NCBI GenBank assembly: GCA_018296165.2
Contig: JACKQL020000002.1
Location: forward strand, 1,364,001-1,428,000
DNA length: 64,000 nt
Origin: Termitomyces sp. T153
Taxonomy: Eukaryota > Basidiomycota > Agaricomycetes > Agaricales > Lyophyllaceae
Direction: 5' to 3'
The translations under genes were made by a program, and so were the position numbers. Of this stretch, positions 53,622 through 64,000 are shown in pieces (within the stretch, counting starts at the first letter, position 1; the number at the start of each line of letters is the position of its first letter). The notes beneath the pieces were generated by a model. That model made no database searches, had not been told where the DNA came from, and saw only the letters and a list, made by a program, of their open reading frames with translations.

Positions 53622-56600
53622 ATGCTTAACAATGGATGTTTCAGGCAACCACCTACTACTCCTGAAAGCCAAAGGCAACAAGCTAGGATTCAGAGGAGAC
53701 TTGAACAGTTACAAATGACAGATCCTGATGATCGTCGTGCAAATAGAAACAATAGATCTTTGGAACAGATCAATACTGTGGTTGTCCCACCACTTCAATT
53801 GGGGCCTGGGGGTATGGGAACTGGGGGTATTAATCAATCTATGGGAACTGGGGGTATGGGAACTGGGGGTTTGAGACTTGATCACCAATCTATAGCCACC
53901 ACTTCTGGCTCTTCAGGAAGACCTATTAGGCAGCCAGCAGTGGCTGATGATCCATTTTCTATAGTGATTCCTGAAACTGTTTTGCCTGAAGGGTGGGATG
54001 CTCCTTTACAGAATCCTATCCCTAGAATGGTGCCACCTCCACCTGCTCCTATACAGAGAAGAGGCAATAGACTTAATCAGTCTGCTGTTGCTCAAGCTGC
54101 TATGGTCATTCCAGAAACAGTTTTGCCAGAAGGTTGGAATGCTCCTTTGCAGAATCCCTTACCTAGATTGGTGCCTCTTCTACCTGCTCCTGCACTGAGG
54201 AGAGTGAGACCAGATGCTCATAGAGAAGTAATGGCAGACCACCAAATTCAACAACAGCATGCACTAGCAGCATTGCAGGAGCAGCAAAGGCTGAGACATA
54301 TTGCTATGGTTGAAGAGCAGGAGAGGCAACAACAAGCTTTGGCCATCTTGCATCAGGCAAGGCTGAGGGAGGAGGAAAGATTGAGGCAACAGGAACAAGA
54401 AGTCAGTCAAACACTTCTTTGAAATGCTACTTTAACTAACAAAGTTCAATAGCATATTGATCTAGATCCTGAACATAGGCCTTTGAATGCAGCTATGGCT
54501 CAAAGAATCTTTCAAGGCTGGGAACAGCAACATGAAGCTGATCTGGAAGAGGATTTCAATGATTTAGGTCCTCAGAATGATATACCTTCTGAGGATGACT
54601 TGGAATATGTTGATCCTGCTCAACATCAACTAGCAGAGCAATTGGATCCTCCCTTTGATGATCCATTGGGTCCTCAGGATGACATGTCTTCTGATGATGG
54701 CTTGGAATATGTTGATCCTGTTCAACAGAGACCTGCAGAAGACTTGGACCCTGCCCTACCCAACCATCCAGCAGGACTACAAAATCCTGCTGAACAGCCT
54801 CCCCTTGAGCTTCCTATTCCACCACAGCTTGGTCCTATTCAGCCTGTTCCAAGAGGAAGGCAACTTTACTTGATTGAATACCCTCCACACTATCTTGGTC
54901 CTATGACTGTCATATGTTCACACTGCCAAGCTTTACATTTTGATGCTGAAAAGCTCACCAAGTCTACTAGAAACAGCCCAAAGTTTGGCATGTGCTGCTT
55001 ACAAGGCCAAGTAAACTTGCCCAGGCTTTGAGATGCTCCAGCAGATTTACTGAACCTGCTCCATGGGCATCATCCTCTCTCTAACACCTTTAAAACATCA
55101 ATCCGTCAATACAATGCAGCCTTTGCATTCACATCTTTGGGAGTCAAAATTGACCATGCCATTACCAATGCACCTGGACCATACAGCTTTAGGATCAATG
55201 GAGAACTACATCATTTGACAGGTGCCTTGCTTCCTATTGAAGGCAATCTGCCTGTATATGCACAGCTCTACTTTTATGATCACAATCAGCAATTGGCTTT
55301 TTGTCAACAGAACAATCCCAGGCTTGATCCTCAGATAATGGCCTCTTTGCAGGATATGCTTGCTAGAGTCAATCCCTTCATTGGCTTATACAAGCAGGCC
55401 AGGCAGATCATGGGAGAAGTTCCAGAAGGCCAACCACAAAGGCTTTCTGTCAAGCTTACAGCTGATTTTGGAGATCCTCGACGCTATAATGACCCTAATG
55501 AACAGGAGGGAGTTGCAGCTGTAATTCCAGGAGATGGCTCAGAAGAGCGATCAAATGATCGTGATATAGTCTTGCACTTGCATGGAGGTCAATTGAAGCA
55601 GATCAGTCACTTGCACCCATATTACACTCCATTGCATTATACCATCATCTTTCCCACTGGACAGCCTGGATTTCACACCAACATTCACTCTCATTTTGGA
55701 CCACAGAATCAACAAAGATCAGCAAAGGTCACCCAAACAGCATATTATGCATACAGGCTGCAGCAAAGGACTTTGGAATTCAATGCACCATTACTCTAGA
55801 GTGGGAGGCTATTTCAACAATATGTTGTAGATGCATGGGCTTCCACTGAACAAAACAAGTTGAATTGGATTCGACACAATCAGAAGAAGATCAGAGCTGA
55901 AGTTTATCAGGGAGTAGTGGATGCTGCTGCTGGAGATGAACAAGTCACCCCACAAAGCCGACGTGTTATCCTCCCATCCTCCCATACTGGAAGTGATCGA
56001 CAGATGCAGCAATTATTCCAGGACTCTATGGCTATCTGCAGGAATTTTGGAAAACCTGACCTCTTCTTGACTATGACTGCCAATCCAAAGTGGTCAGAAA
56101 TTGAAGAAGCTCTCTTGAAGGAACCTGCAGTCAATGGGAAGAAGCAAACAGCTGCTGATCGACCTGATATTGTTGCCAGAGTTTTTGAACTCAAGAAAAA
56201 TGCTGTGGTAAAGGAGATCAAGGAAGGTCTCTTTGGCAGCTGTGTGGCTTATGTTCATACCATTGAATTCCAAAAGAGAGGACTTCCACATATGCACATC
56301 TTGATCTTTTTCCATCGCCATCACAGGATCAAGGATGCACCTGATGTGGATTCCATTGTCTCTGCTCAGATTCCAGATCCAGTCACTCAGCCTCAATTGT
56401 ATCAGGTATTTGCTTTGTTTGAATCCTGAATTCAGTTACTTATCTTTGTTGTCAGGTTGTTACTGCCAACATGGTCCATGGTCCATGTGGAGCTGCCAAA
56501 CCCAATGCTAAGTGCATGGTAGATGGCAAATGTTCCAAGAAATACCCAAAGGAATTCCAAGAGGCTACTCAGTATGGAGACAATGGCTATCCTCAATATG

Positions 56601-59164
56601 CCAGACCTGACAATGGACGCTTCTTTGAAAAGAATGGTCATCGTTATGACAATCGAGATGTTGTTCCATATAATCCTTATCTCTCAGCCAAGTACAAATG
56701 TCACATCAATGTGGAGGTCTGTGCTTCAGTAGAAGCCATCAAGTACATTCACAAGTACATCTACAAAGGCCATGATAGGACAACTTTGGAGATTGCTGGA
56801 GAGCAGATGGACCAGAGGGATGAAATCAAGGAACACTTGGATGCCAGATACATCTCTGCACCTGAGGCTTGCTGGCACATCTTTGAATTCAACATGCATG
56901 GAGAACATCCCCCTGTATATCGATTACCTGTGCATTTGGAGGGCCAACATGAAGTCTACTTTCAGGATAATGAACCTTTGGAGATGGTAGCTGCTAGGCC
57001 TAATGCAAACAAGACTGCACTCACTGCTTGGTTTGAAGCCAATGCCAGATTCCCTAATAACAACACCACTTATCAGAGCTTTCCAACCAAGTTTGTCTAT
57101 GAAGCTTCCAAAAGGACCTGGAAGGAGAGGCAGAGAGGAACAGCTATTGGGAGGATGTACTTTGCTTCACCCCAACAGGGAGAAAGGTTCTACCTTAGGA
57201 TGCTCCTGACAGTTGTGACCAATGCAACATCATGGGCTGATCTCAGGACAGTCAATGGCCACACTTATCCTACTTACAAGGAGGCATGCAAGGCCCTTGG
57301 TCTTCTAGAAGATGATGCAGAATGGAGGCAGTGTCTTGCTGAAGCTGCTCCAATCCAATCAGGATCAGCTCTCAGACAGCTCTTTTGCACTATCCTATTC
57401 CACTGTGCTCCTACCACTCCAGAGGCTCTATGGGATGAATTCAAGCACTCCATTTGTGATGATCTTCAACACAGATTGGAGAATATCAGGCAGTACAGGG
57501 ACAGAGTCTTTACTGATGAAGATATTTATGACTATGGCCTTTATCTAATCAATGACAATCTGAAGAATTTTGGCAAGACTCTTCAAGACTTTCCAAACAT
57601 GCCAGAACCCCAACAAGTTTGGAATGTGATTCCAGGCAAGTTGGACATTGTATAAAGAGTTGACATTGATACTGATTAAATGATTTCAGGAAATAGGCTT
57701 TTGCAAGAAGAAACAGATTATGATGTTGAGGAGTTGAAGAGGAGGGTGGATGAAAACAAGGCCAGATTTAATGGTGAACAACTGGGGGCCTTCAATGAAG
57801 TTATGGACTCTGTGGACAACAACTTGGGCAAGATGATATTCATTCACAGTGCAGGTGGATGTGGCAAAACATTTGTCTGCAACACTTTGGCTTCTGCTGT
57901 TCGGTCCAATGGAGATGTGGCATTATGTGTAGCATCATCTGGGATTGCTGCCTTATTGCTGGAGGGTGGTAGAACTGCACATTCAAGGTTCAAAATCCCC
58001 ATTCCTGCTTTGGATACATCCATTGCCAATATCAAAAGAGGAACTCAGTTGTCTCAACTCTTACTCCAGACCAAAGTTGTCATCTGGGATGAAGTCCCAA
58101 TGCAACACAAAAATGCCATTGACTCTGTGGATCGAGGGTTCAGAGACATTCTGGAGAAGGATGTTCCTTTTGGTGGAGTGACTGTGGTGTTTGGAGGAGA
58201 TTTCAGGCAAACTCTCCCAGTTATCCAACGAGGACTCAGGCAGCAGATGATTGCTGCTTCACTCAAGAGGGGAAGACTTTGGGATCAGATTCAAGTCCAC
58301 TACTTGGTTCAAAACATGAGATTGGATCAGACTCCTGATAACATTGCTCATGCAGCTTGGTTATTGGATGTTGGTGCTGGAAAAAACCTTGGGCCTGGAG
58401 AAACAGTACAACTTCCAGAAATCATGATCTGTGATGACAATTCTGTCACTGGATTGATCTCTTCCACTTATCCTCATATTGATCACCATCAAGATGATCA
58501 GTATTACCTGGACCGTACCATCCTTTCTGGCAAGAACTCTGATGTAGAGGATATCAACTCTGAAGTTCTGCAGAAATGTCCAGGAGAAGAGAAAATCTTG
58601 CAGAGTGCAGACTCTGTCATATCTGATGATAGGAATCCTAATGGCCTTGGATTGTATCCAATGGAATACCTCAACTCTCTCAGAGCCAGCAGTTTGCCTT
58701 TGGCTAAATTGGCTCTGAAGATTGGTGTTCCTGTCATGCTGCTCAGGAATCTGGATACAACCAAAGGACTTTGCAATGGGACAAGAATGATTGTCACTCA
58801 CATCAGCACCAGAGTTCTCAGATGTAGAATCATCAGTGGAGATGCCAAGTTTGCAGGATCAATTGTTTTGATTCCAAGAATCAACATGGATGTGTCTGAA
58901 GAAGATTTGCCAATTCCATTGCGCAGGAGACAATTCCCAGTTCGATTGGCCTTTGCCATGACTATCAACAAGTCTCAGGGTCAATCAGTCAAGCATGTTG
59001 GATTGGACCTTCGATCAGGAGTTTTTTCGCATGGCCAACTTTATGTTGCACTCTCACGGTGCACATCAGGAGATCGTATCAAAGTCATCTTGGACCCAGA
59101 AAACACATCAAGAAAGACTGCAAATATTGTCTATCAGGAAATCTTGAATGGTTTACAAATGTAA
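53622..59164 (+). pseudogene. Helitron Rep/helicase protein, lightly damaged
   Basis: A rolling-circle transposon protein. The N-terminal extension is Gln/Glu/Pro-rich, with a doubled module (VIPETVLPEGWDAPLQNPIP, then VIPETVLPEGWNAPLQNPLP). A zinc-like CSHCQALHF and FGMCCLQGQVNLP follow (54910-55030). The Helitron N domain has LHPYYTPLHYTIIFPTGQPG, the Rep domain the HUH motif GLPHMHILIFFHRH (~56280) and the paired-Tyr motif VEAIKYIHKYIYKGHD (~56730). The Pif1-type helicase (57680-59164) has Walker A SAGGCGKTF, IASSG.. as CVASSGIAALLLEGGRTAHS, Walker B VIWDEVPMQHKN, FGGDFRQTLPVI, and the C-terminal TINKSQGQSV and LYVALSRC. Introns are 56406-56455 and a GC-AG intron at 57636-57689. Stops near 54421, 55029 and 55798 interrupt the N-terminal half, so it may be inactive. 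Confidence 0.88.
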
Positions 59165-59462
59165 GTGTGAGTTTTGTTGGATTCAAGCAAGAAATTGCTA
59201 ACTTCTATGAACTTCAGCACCTAATGTCTATAGCTGGACTATGTAGTATAGATATTCTTAATGGTTTACAAATGTAAGTGTGACAGTTTAAATAATTGGT
59301 TGGTTAGTACTAACTTTTATAATTTAATTTTCAGCATCTCTAATATATACCAGTGGACATTGTAGTATTTTGTTAATAATGTAATAGAGATACATGATTG
59401 GTTTATAGATGAAATCTCAGTGTATTGAATTGTAAGAGAAAAACAACACTTGGTCAACAAAA

Positions 59463-59690
59463 TACAAAGACCTAACCAAACGAAGTGAGGTTGGGTCTGG
59501 GATGAAGCATTAAGTTTGAAATACAAGGACCTAACCGAACAAAGTGAGGTTGGGTCTGGGAATTAGCATTAAGTTTGAAATACAAAGACCTAACCAAACA
59601 AAGTGAGGTTGGGTCTGGAAATTAGCATTGAGTTTGAAATACAAAGACCTAACCGAACAAAGTGAGGTACAAAGTGAGGTTGGGTCTGGG
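59463..59690. repeat. minisatellite of ~59-bp units that can fold
   Basis: Four units contain GACCTAACC..AACAAAGTGA then GGTTGGGTCTGG. In each, GACCTAACC can pair with GGTTGGGTC across an ~11-nt loop. The last unit has an inner 16-bp duplication of ACAAAGTGAGGT. Confidence 0.85.
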
Positions 59691-59700
59691 ATGAAGCAAG

Positions 59701-59735
59701 AGCTACAGTCCATGCCTTTGGCATGGACTGTAGCT
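59701..59735. terminator. 3' terminal hairpin of the Helitron
   Basis: AGCTACAGTCCATGCC, loop TTT, GGCATGGACTGTAGCT: a perfect 16-bp stem. Helitrons have a hairpin shortly before the 3' end that stops transfer. The exact CTRR end was not identified. Confidence 0.75.
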
Positions 59736-59815
59736 CGTCTATATATTATGTGACAACTCCTGGGAAAGTGGCTGTGCCTATGCAACAACTTTTCTGCTGA
59801 GCAAGGCTGACCAAA

Positions 59816-61139
59816 TGCTACTCATTTCTTGGGAAATGCATCAGCAAACTTATGACACTCTGGAGAGACTACTTTGTATAGGGTTTACCCCTTGATGCTC
59901 CAGCGGTGTGGTTCTTGTTTGTAGATGTTTTTTCTGGCAAGGGCAGAGTAGCTCCAGGTTGGTAGTCAAGAATTTGACCTTGCAGAGTGTGCTAAGGAGA
60001 CATTGTTGAGGGGTTGGCATTATGGGTTCCCTAGATGGATGTTGGAGTTGAAATGGGGGTTCCAGAGCTGTGGCATCAGGGTCCAGAGTTGTGTGGAGGG
60101 GCTCAGGGTGGCCTGGAGTGGTAGTTTGATGTGCCTTGGGACATTATGCAATTTCTCAGAGTCCTTTGCTTCCTTCAGAGAACATGTCAGTGAGTTTGTA
60201 GTACTCCAGGAGAACTACTTCATATAGAATTCTCTTTTCCCTATAACTCCTTCTGGCAGGGTTACTTTTGCACTGAGGTGTTCTTTTGCTAAAGGCAGTG
60301 TAATCTGGTAGTTGGAGGGCAGAGGTCCCATCTTGTGAAGTGCATGTGGAGGGAGGCAGCATTGTACATTCTGATGTCAGGAGCTCCAGATCAATTGGGA
60401 GGAGGTGTTGAAGAAATGGCAGAGGGGTCCAGAGTTGTCCAGCATTGCACATTGGGATGCTGGGGTTTTTGCATTGACTTCTGGATTTGCTGGAGGCACC
60501 TTTGGGGGGTGGGGGGTGGAGGCAGAGGTGTGTCTTCCTTTCTTTCTTGACCACTGGAGGCTGGGAAATTCTTTTGTCTTGCTCTGGAGTTGCTAGGGTT
60601 GCATGGGAGGCATTGGGGTCCCATCAAACATTGGGCAGAGTTGATGGCTGGTTGATCAAGGGGTCCTAGCTGATTTCAGAGGTGGGTTCTGGGTTTGGAG
60701 GCAGAGCACTTGTCTTGGAATCTTGATTTATTTATTGGAGGGGGTGGGGTTGTTGGTTCAGGGCTTTGATTCCAATGATGGTGGGCTTGCTTTGGAGGGT
60801 TGGCATCCTCAGAGTTGGGTGGGAGTGTGAAGGTCAGACATCTTTCTAGCAAAGTGGTGGAGGTTTGCTCCTTCAATGTAGGTGGGGGTTATTACTTGTT
60901 TCTTTGATGTGGGCAGAGGTGGAGGCGCTATCAGAGAATTGTTGGGTCAGTTGGTAGTGGTGCACAAATTTTGATGAAGTTACAGGGTAGGGCCAGTGGG
61001 ACCAAGGGTGGGGGGTCAGGGAATGTGTGGGATCAGAGGTCTCATTGTTGTTTGGCAGGAGTAGCAACTTGTTCTTTGTGCAGCAAGTGACTGTCTTTGG
61101 CAGGGGTTGTATTATTGTCAGGGAATGGTGTGGATGCAG
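59816..61139. other. no gene recognised; repeat-derived
   Basis: G-rich on the plus strand, nearly CpG-free, with frames that only reflect composition. It may be internal sequence of the gypsy element to which the LTR at 61.1-62.2 kb belongs. Confidence 0.3.
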
Positions 61140-62171
61140 CACTGGAGAGTGAGGATAAGCAATGGGGAGTGATCCAAACAAGTCCAGGGAGGTCCAGAGA
61201 AGTCTAAGACAAGTTGTGGGGAAAGGGGCAAACTTGATGGGTTGTCAGGTACAAGTCCAGGTATTGAAGGTGTGGAGTAAGCAGAGGCTATGCAAGTGAT
61301 GGGAGCAGAGCTGGAGCTTGAAGGGGGATCAACAGAAGTTGATGGGCTTTGGAACCAAGTGAGTAACAAGGTCTGGAGTTGGTTTAAAGAATGTTTGAGA
61401 TTTGTAATCATAAGCATGGAGTTTGTAAAGGCATTAAGGTTGAGAGAGCTTGGACACAATAATGGAAATGGAGTTGAACAAGATAAGACAGAGTCGAGAC
61501 AAGATTGAGCTGAGAACAAAAATAGATTCAAGCACAGATATGAAATGATAATGAGATGATAATGGAAGTAGAGACAAGACAAGACTGGGAGACTGAGTGT
61601 AAAAGAATCATAATACAGAACACAAAACATGAGACATAAACAATTAGAAACACATCAGGTAAGGCAATAGGTAATATCAAGACTAGAGTATGAGGAGCTA
61701 CTTTACAACTTATATACTGACTACTGGAGAGCTCTGGAGGGCAGCAGGTGTGGCAGCAGGGCTTGGTGGAGCCATGTGGAGTCAATGGGTGTCAGGTGCA
61801 ATCAGGGAGTGGGCCACAGTGATATTCTAATGGGATCAGTTGAGTATGCAGGTTGTTCCAAAGTCATTGTGGTACTCTGGAGTAGGTTGGGTAAACCAGA
61901 GTAGTGAGCTGGAGATGTATGATGGGGTCAGGAATGGTGGGGGAGGGCTCCAGAGGCTCAGGAGAGTCAGGGGAAGCATTGATGGCTGCAGAGAAGGTGT
62001 TGGAGTTAGTCAGGAGATCATCGGAGTTTGCCAGAGTAGTGTCAGAGTTACCCAGAGTGGGCATTGAGGGTGTACAATGGTTGGGGAAGTTTGACGGGGC
62101 ATTGTAGGGAACTCTGGGGAAGCAAGCAGGTTGGGAACAATGTTTGGGGGTCCAGGGAGCAGGTCATGACA
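61140..62171 (-). repeat. LTR of the solo-LTR family, truncated
   Basis: In LTR orientation it starts TGTCATGACCTGCTCC at 62171, keeps the TATATAAG box (complement near 61713-61720) and the TAGTCTTGATATTACC block, and aligns with the solo LTR and copies A and B. Alignment is lost near 61140-61150, about 100 bp before the expected end. It is inserted in the copia integrase. No target duplication was found (GATTC follows at 62172). CpG sites are lost, so it is older than 14573-15724. Confidence 0.75.
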
Positions 62172-63990
62172 GATTCCACAATGTCAGCAGTACTCTTCCC
62201 ATACCTCATTAACAAACTCCTTCCCTTTGTCTGTCCACATGCACTTAATTTGCACACTGTGCTGGGTCTCAACCCTGACATCAAGTTCTTTGAGGCAAGT
62301 CAATGTGTTCTCCTTGGTTTTGTGTGTGAGAAACCAGGCCATGCAGTCAGCACCCATCTGATCAGTCATGACTAATATCAATGTTTTGCCCCCTGTTGTC
62401 TGAACCTGGGCTGTGCCCCACAAATCAAAAGCCACACACTCATAAGGGGCAGATTCCAGTGAGATCAGCACATTGAAAGGTCATTGGGACTGCTTACCCA
62501 TAATACAGTCCTCACACTTGCTATTTGTTGCCATTGTAGTGACTTTGAGCCCCTCAACAGTACCCTGGCATATCATATCATGGATTGTGAACTTGCCAAT
62601 GTGGCTCAGATGGCAGTGCCAAGTCTCAAAGTCTGTTGGATGGACTAGTGATTGGGTGGCAAAAGCACTCAGGGGTGGGGAAACAAACTTGACAACAAAC
62701 ATTCTTCCTGACATTGGGCAATGCATAAATGGATGGCCATCCAGCACATACAGCATAGCACTGTCCCCATCAATGCTGAGGCACATGCCCTTGTGGACCA
62801 AAGAGCTGACAGAAACAAGGTTGCAATCCAGCTCAGGAGCATGCAGGGCATTGTTGAATGTAATCTCAATTGTTTCTCCCCCAAATCTGATCCACTTGCA
62901 AATTCTCCCATAGCTCAAAATGTTGAAAGAGCCTTTCGCTGCCAAGCTGGTCCTACATGCATTGTTGGGTGGTCCATATGTGACAAAATTGCCATGGTCA
63001 GTAAAGAAATGCTGGCTTGCTGCAGAGTCTGCATAAGTTGTATGATTGTGTGCCCCATTGTTGATCAGGGCTGAGAAAGCAAGGCACCAAGCATGAGACT
63101 CATTACTAGCCAACATGACCATAGAGTTGACCTGGGGCACAGCATCTGTCTGGTTGCTGGCAGGAGCCAGTGTCATGGCCATGCTACCACCTGACCCTTG
63201 TTTCTTCTTCCACCAGTTAGAAAATTGTTCCTCCAACCTGCCACTCTTTCTAAAACACTTGTCAATGGTGTGACTAACATGTCTGCAGTTAGGGTTCAAG
63301 CAGATGCCCCTATTTCTGGTGTTCCAACTAGTCTGCACCACCAGGGCTTGCACAGATTTTGCTGGGGCAATCACAGATGCCCCATGGAGTAACAGCACAT
63401 GCATTGTCAACCTGACAATGACATCTGCTGAAGTTGCTTCATGGAGAAGGGACCCAATGATTGCCGCCCACAAGCTTGGCATAGACTTGATGACATATGT
63501 GTGGAAATGCTTGTCATCAATGTTAGCACCCTGATCATTTGCCTTTGACCACACAGTTTGTAGTGCTTTGAAGTGAGACTTGATACTTGTGCCATTGATG
63601 TACTTAATTGAGGTGAGCTCCTCCTCTGTATGGATAAGGCCCAGGTCAGATCTTGCATAATGCAGGATTGTCATCAAGGACCAAGCATCCATTGCTGAGC
63701 CATCCATCCTGACCCCTGCACCAATTGGGTTCACTATGTTCAAGGTGATCATGCTGCATGCAAACATGTTGTACTGAAGCCATTTGTCTAGTGTAGGGGA
63801 GGTGGTGCCCCACCATGTCATTGGGGGAAGGGGGGGGCTCTTAGAGAGGGGCTGTACAATCTTGCCAGTCAGATACCAAAGCAGGCCATGTCTGTGTGTG
63901 GCCTCAGTGATTAACATCTTGAAGGCTACTCAGTTGGAGCTGTCATATTATTTTTCTGCCAGTAGGAGGAACAGGGGGGGTTCTGGGACA
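62172..63990 (-). pseudogene. copia gag-protease-integrase, broken
   Basis: The minus-strand reading starts near ATG 63990 (MSQNPPVPPTGRKI). Gag (UBN2 type) has AFKMLITEATHRHGLLWYLT and FHTYVIKSMPSLWAAIIGSL. A zinc knuckle CLNPNCRHVSHTIDKC (~63295-63250) follows. The protease active site is TYADSAASQHFFTDHG, with DSA where DSG or DTG is usual. The GAG-pre-integrase finger is WHCHLSHIGKFTIHDM then CEDCIMGKQ. The integrase core starts VAFDLWGTAQVQTTGGKTLI and has MWTDKGKEFVNEVWEEY, then is cut by the inserted LTR at 62171. RT and RNase H are absent. One stop (62480) and several single-base problems occur. This is the Ty1/copia order (integrase before RT). Confidence 0.85.
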
Positions 63991-64000
63991 TGTCTGGTTG
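63991..64000. other. window edge, upstream of copia
   Basis: Too short to classify; the copia 5' leader or LTR would lie outside. Confidence 0.3.

Larger units (their letters stand above)
59263..59815 (+). repeat. Helitron 3' tail, right copy
   Basis: It begins with ACAAATGTAAGTGTGACAG and matches the left copy to AAGGCTGACCAAA. It is longer because it has four minisatellite units instead of two. An extra ~110-bp duplication (59149-59260) places a second GGTTTACAAATG end before it. Confidence 0.8.

Noticed and set aside
61116..61120. TGTCA as the true LTR end at 61116
   Set aside because: Similarity to other copies is lost ~30 bp inside and no GATTC duplication precedes it, so I call the LTR truncated.

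Overview
The window is a fungal nuclear segment, most likely from a repeat-rich Agaricomycete (Basidiomycota). The evidence is genes split by many ~50-60 nt introns, an RPB1 with a YSPTSPS tail, and protein and transposon families typical of mushroom-forming fungi: DUF6534-like, DUF6698-like, Plavaka, Helitron and chromodomain gypsy. No bacterial features, rRNA, tRNA or CRISPR were seen. The species cannot be named from this sequence.

Left block (1-25 kb) is a nest of decayed LTR retrotransposons, almost without CpG. A gypsy RNase H scrap (minus strand) is followed by two partial plus-strand gypsy elements, G1 and G2. A 12.2-kb minus-strand gypsy element, G3 (9086-21274, two ~1-kb LTRs), sits inside G2. 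A CpG-rich solo LTR (14573-15724, target duplication GGCTG) sits inside the RNase H of G3. Then come two abutting LTRs of the same family, a KH-domain ORF and the 3' end of another element. G2 and G3 each carry, between integrase and 3' LTR, a gene on the strand opposite to pol that encodes a six-cysteine Zn2Cys6-like cluster plus coiled-coil-like sequence. A third copy of its 3' end lies at 24.8-25.2 kb.

Middle block (25.9-44.1 kb) is a CpG-normal host-gene island. It holds RPB1 (minus, modelled here as 16 exons, 1741 aa), an FAD monooxygenase (minus), a small three-exon gene matching Mediator subunit MED9 (plus), a DUF6534-like remnant, a DUF1275 membrane protein (minus), a divergent TMEM184/DUF300 membrane protein (plus, 17 exons including 8- and 11-nt exons) and a short unrecognised proline-rich gene. 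RPB1 and MED9 both serve RNA polymerase II transcription.

Right block (44.3-64 kb) is again transposon-rich and CpG-poor. A unit bounded by 42-bp terminal inverted repeats (44324-52287) carries a DUF6698-like gene and a Plavaka transposase gene, transcribed divergently. A Helitron Rep/helicase gene (53.6-59.2 kb) lies between two copies of a 3' tail with hairpins and a minisatellite. A copia gag-protease-integrase (minus) is broken by another LTR of the solo-LTR family and runs to the window edge.

Several stops in the transposon genes fit CGA to TGA changes, which suggests that cytosine methylation followed by deamination has worn down these elements while host genes and the youngest LTR were spared.
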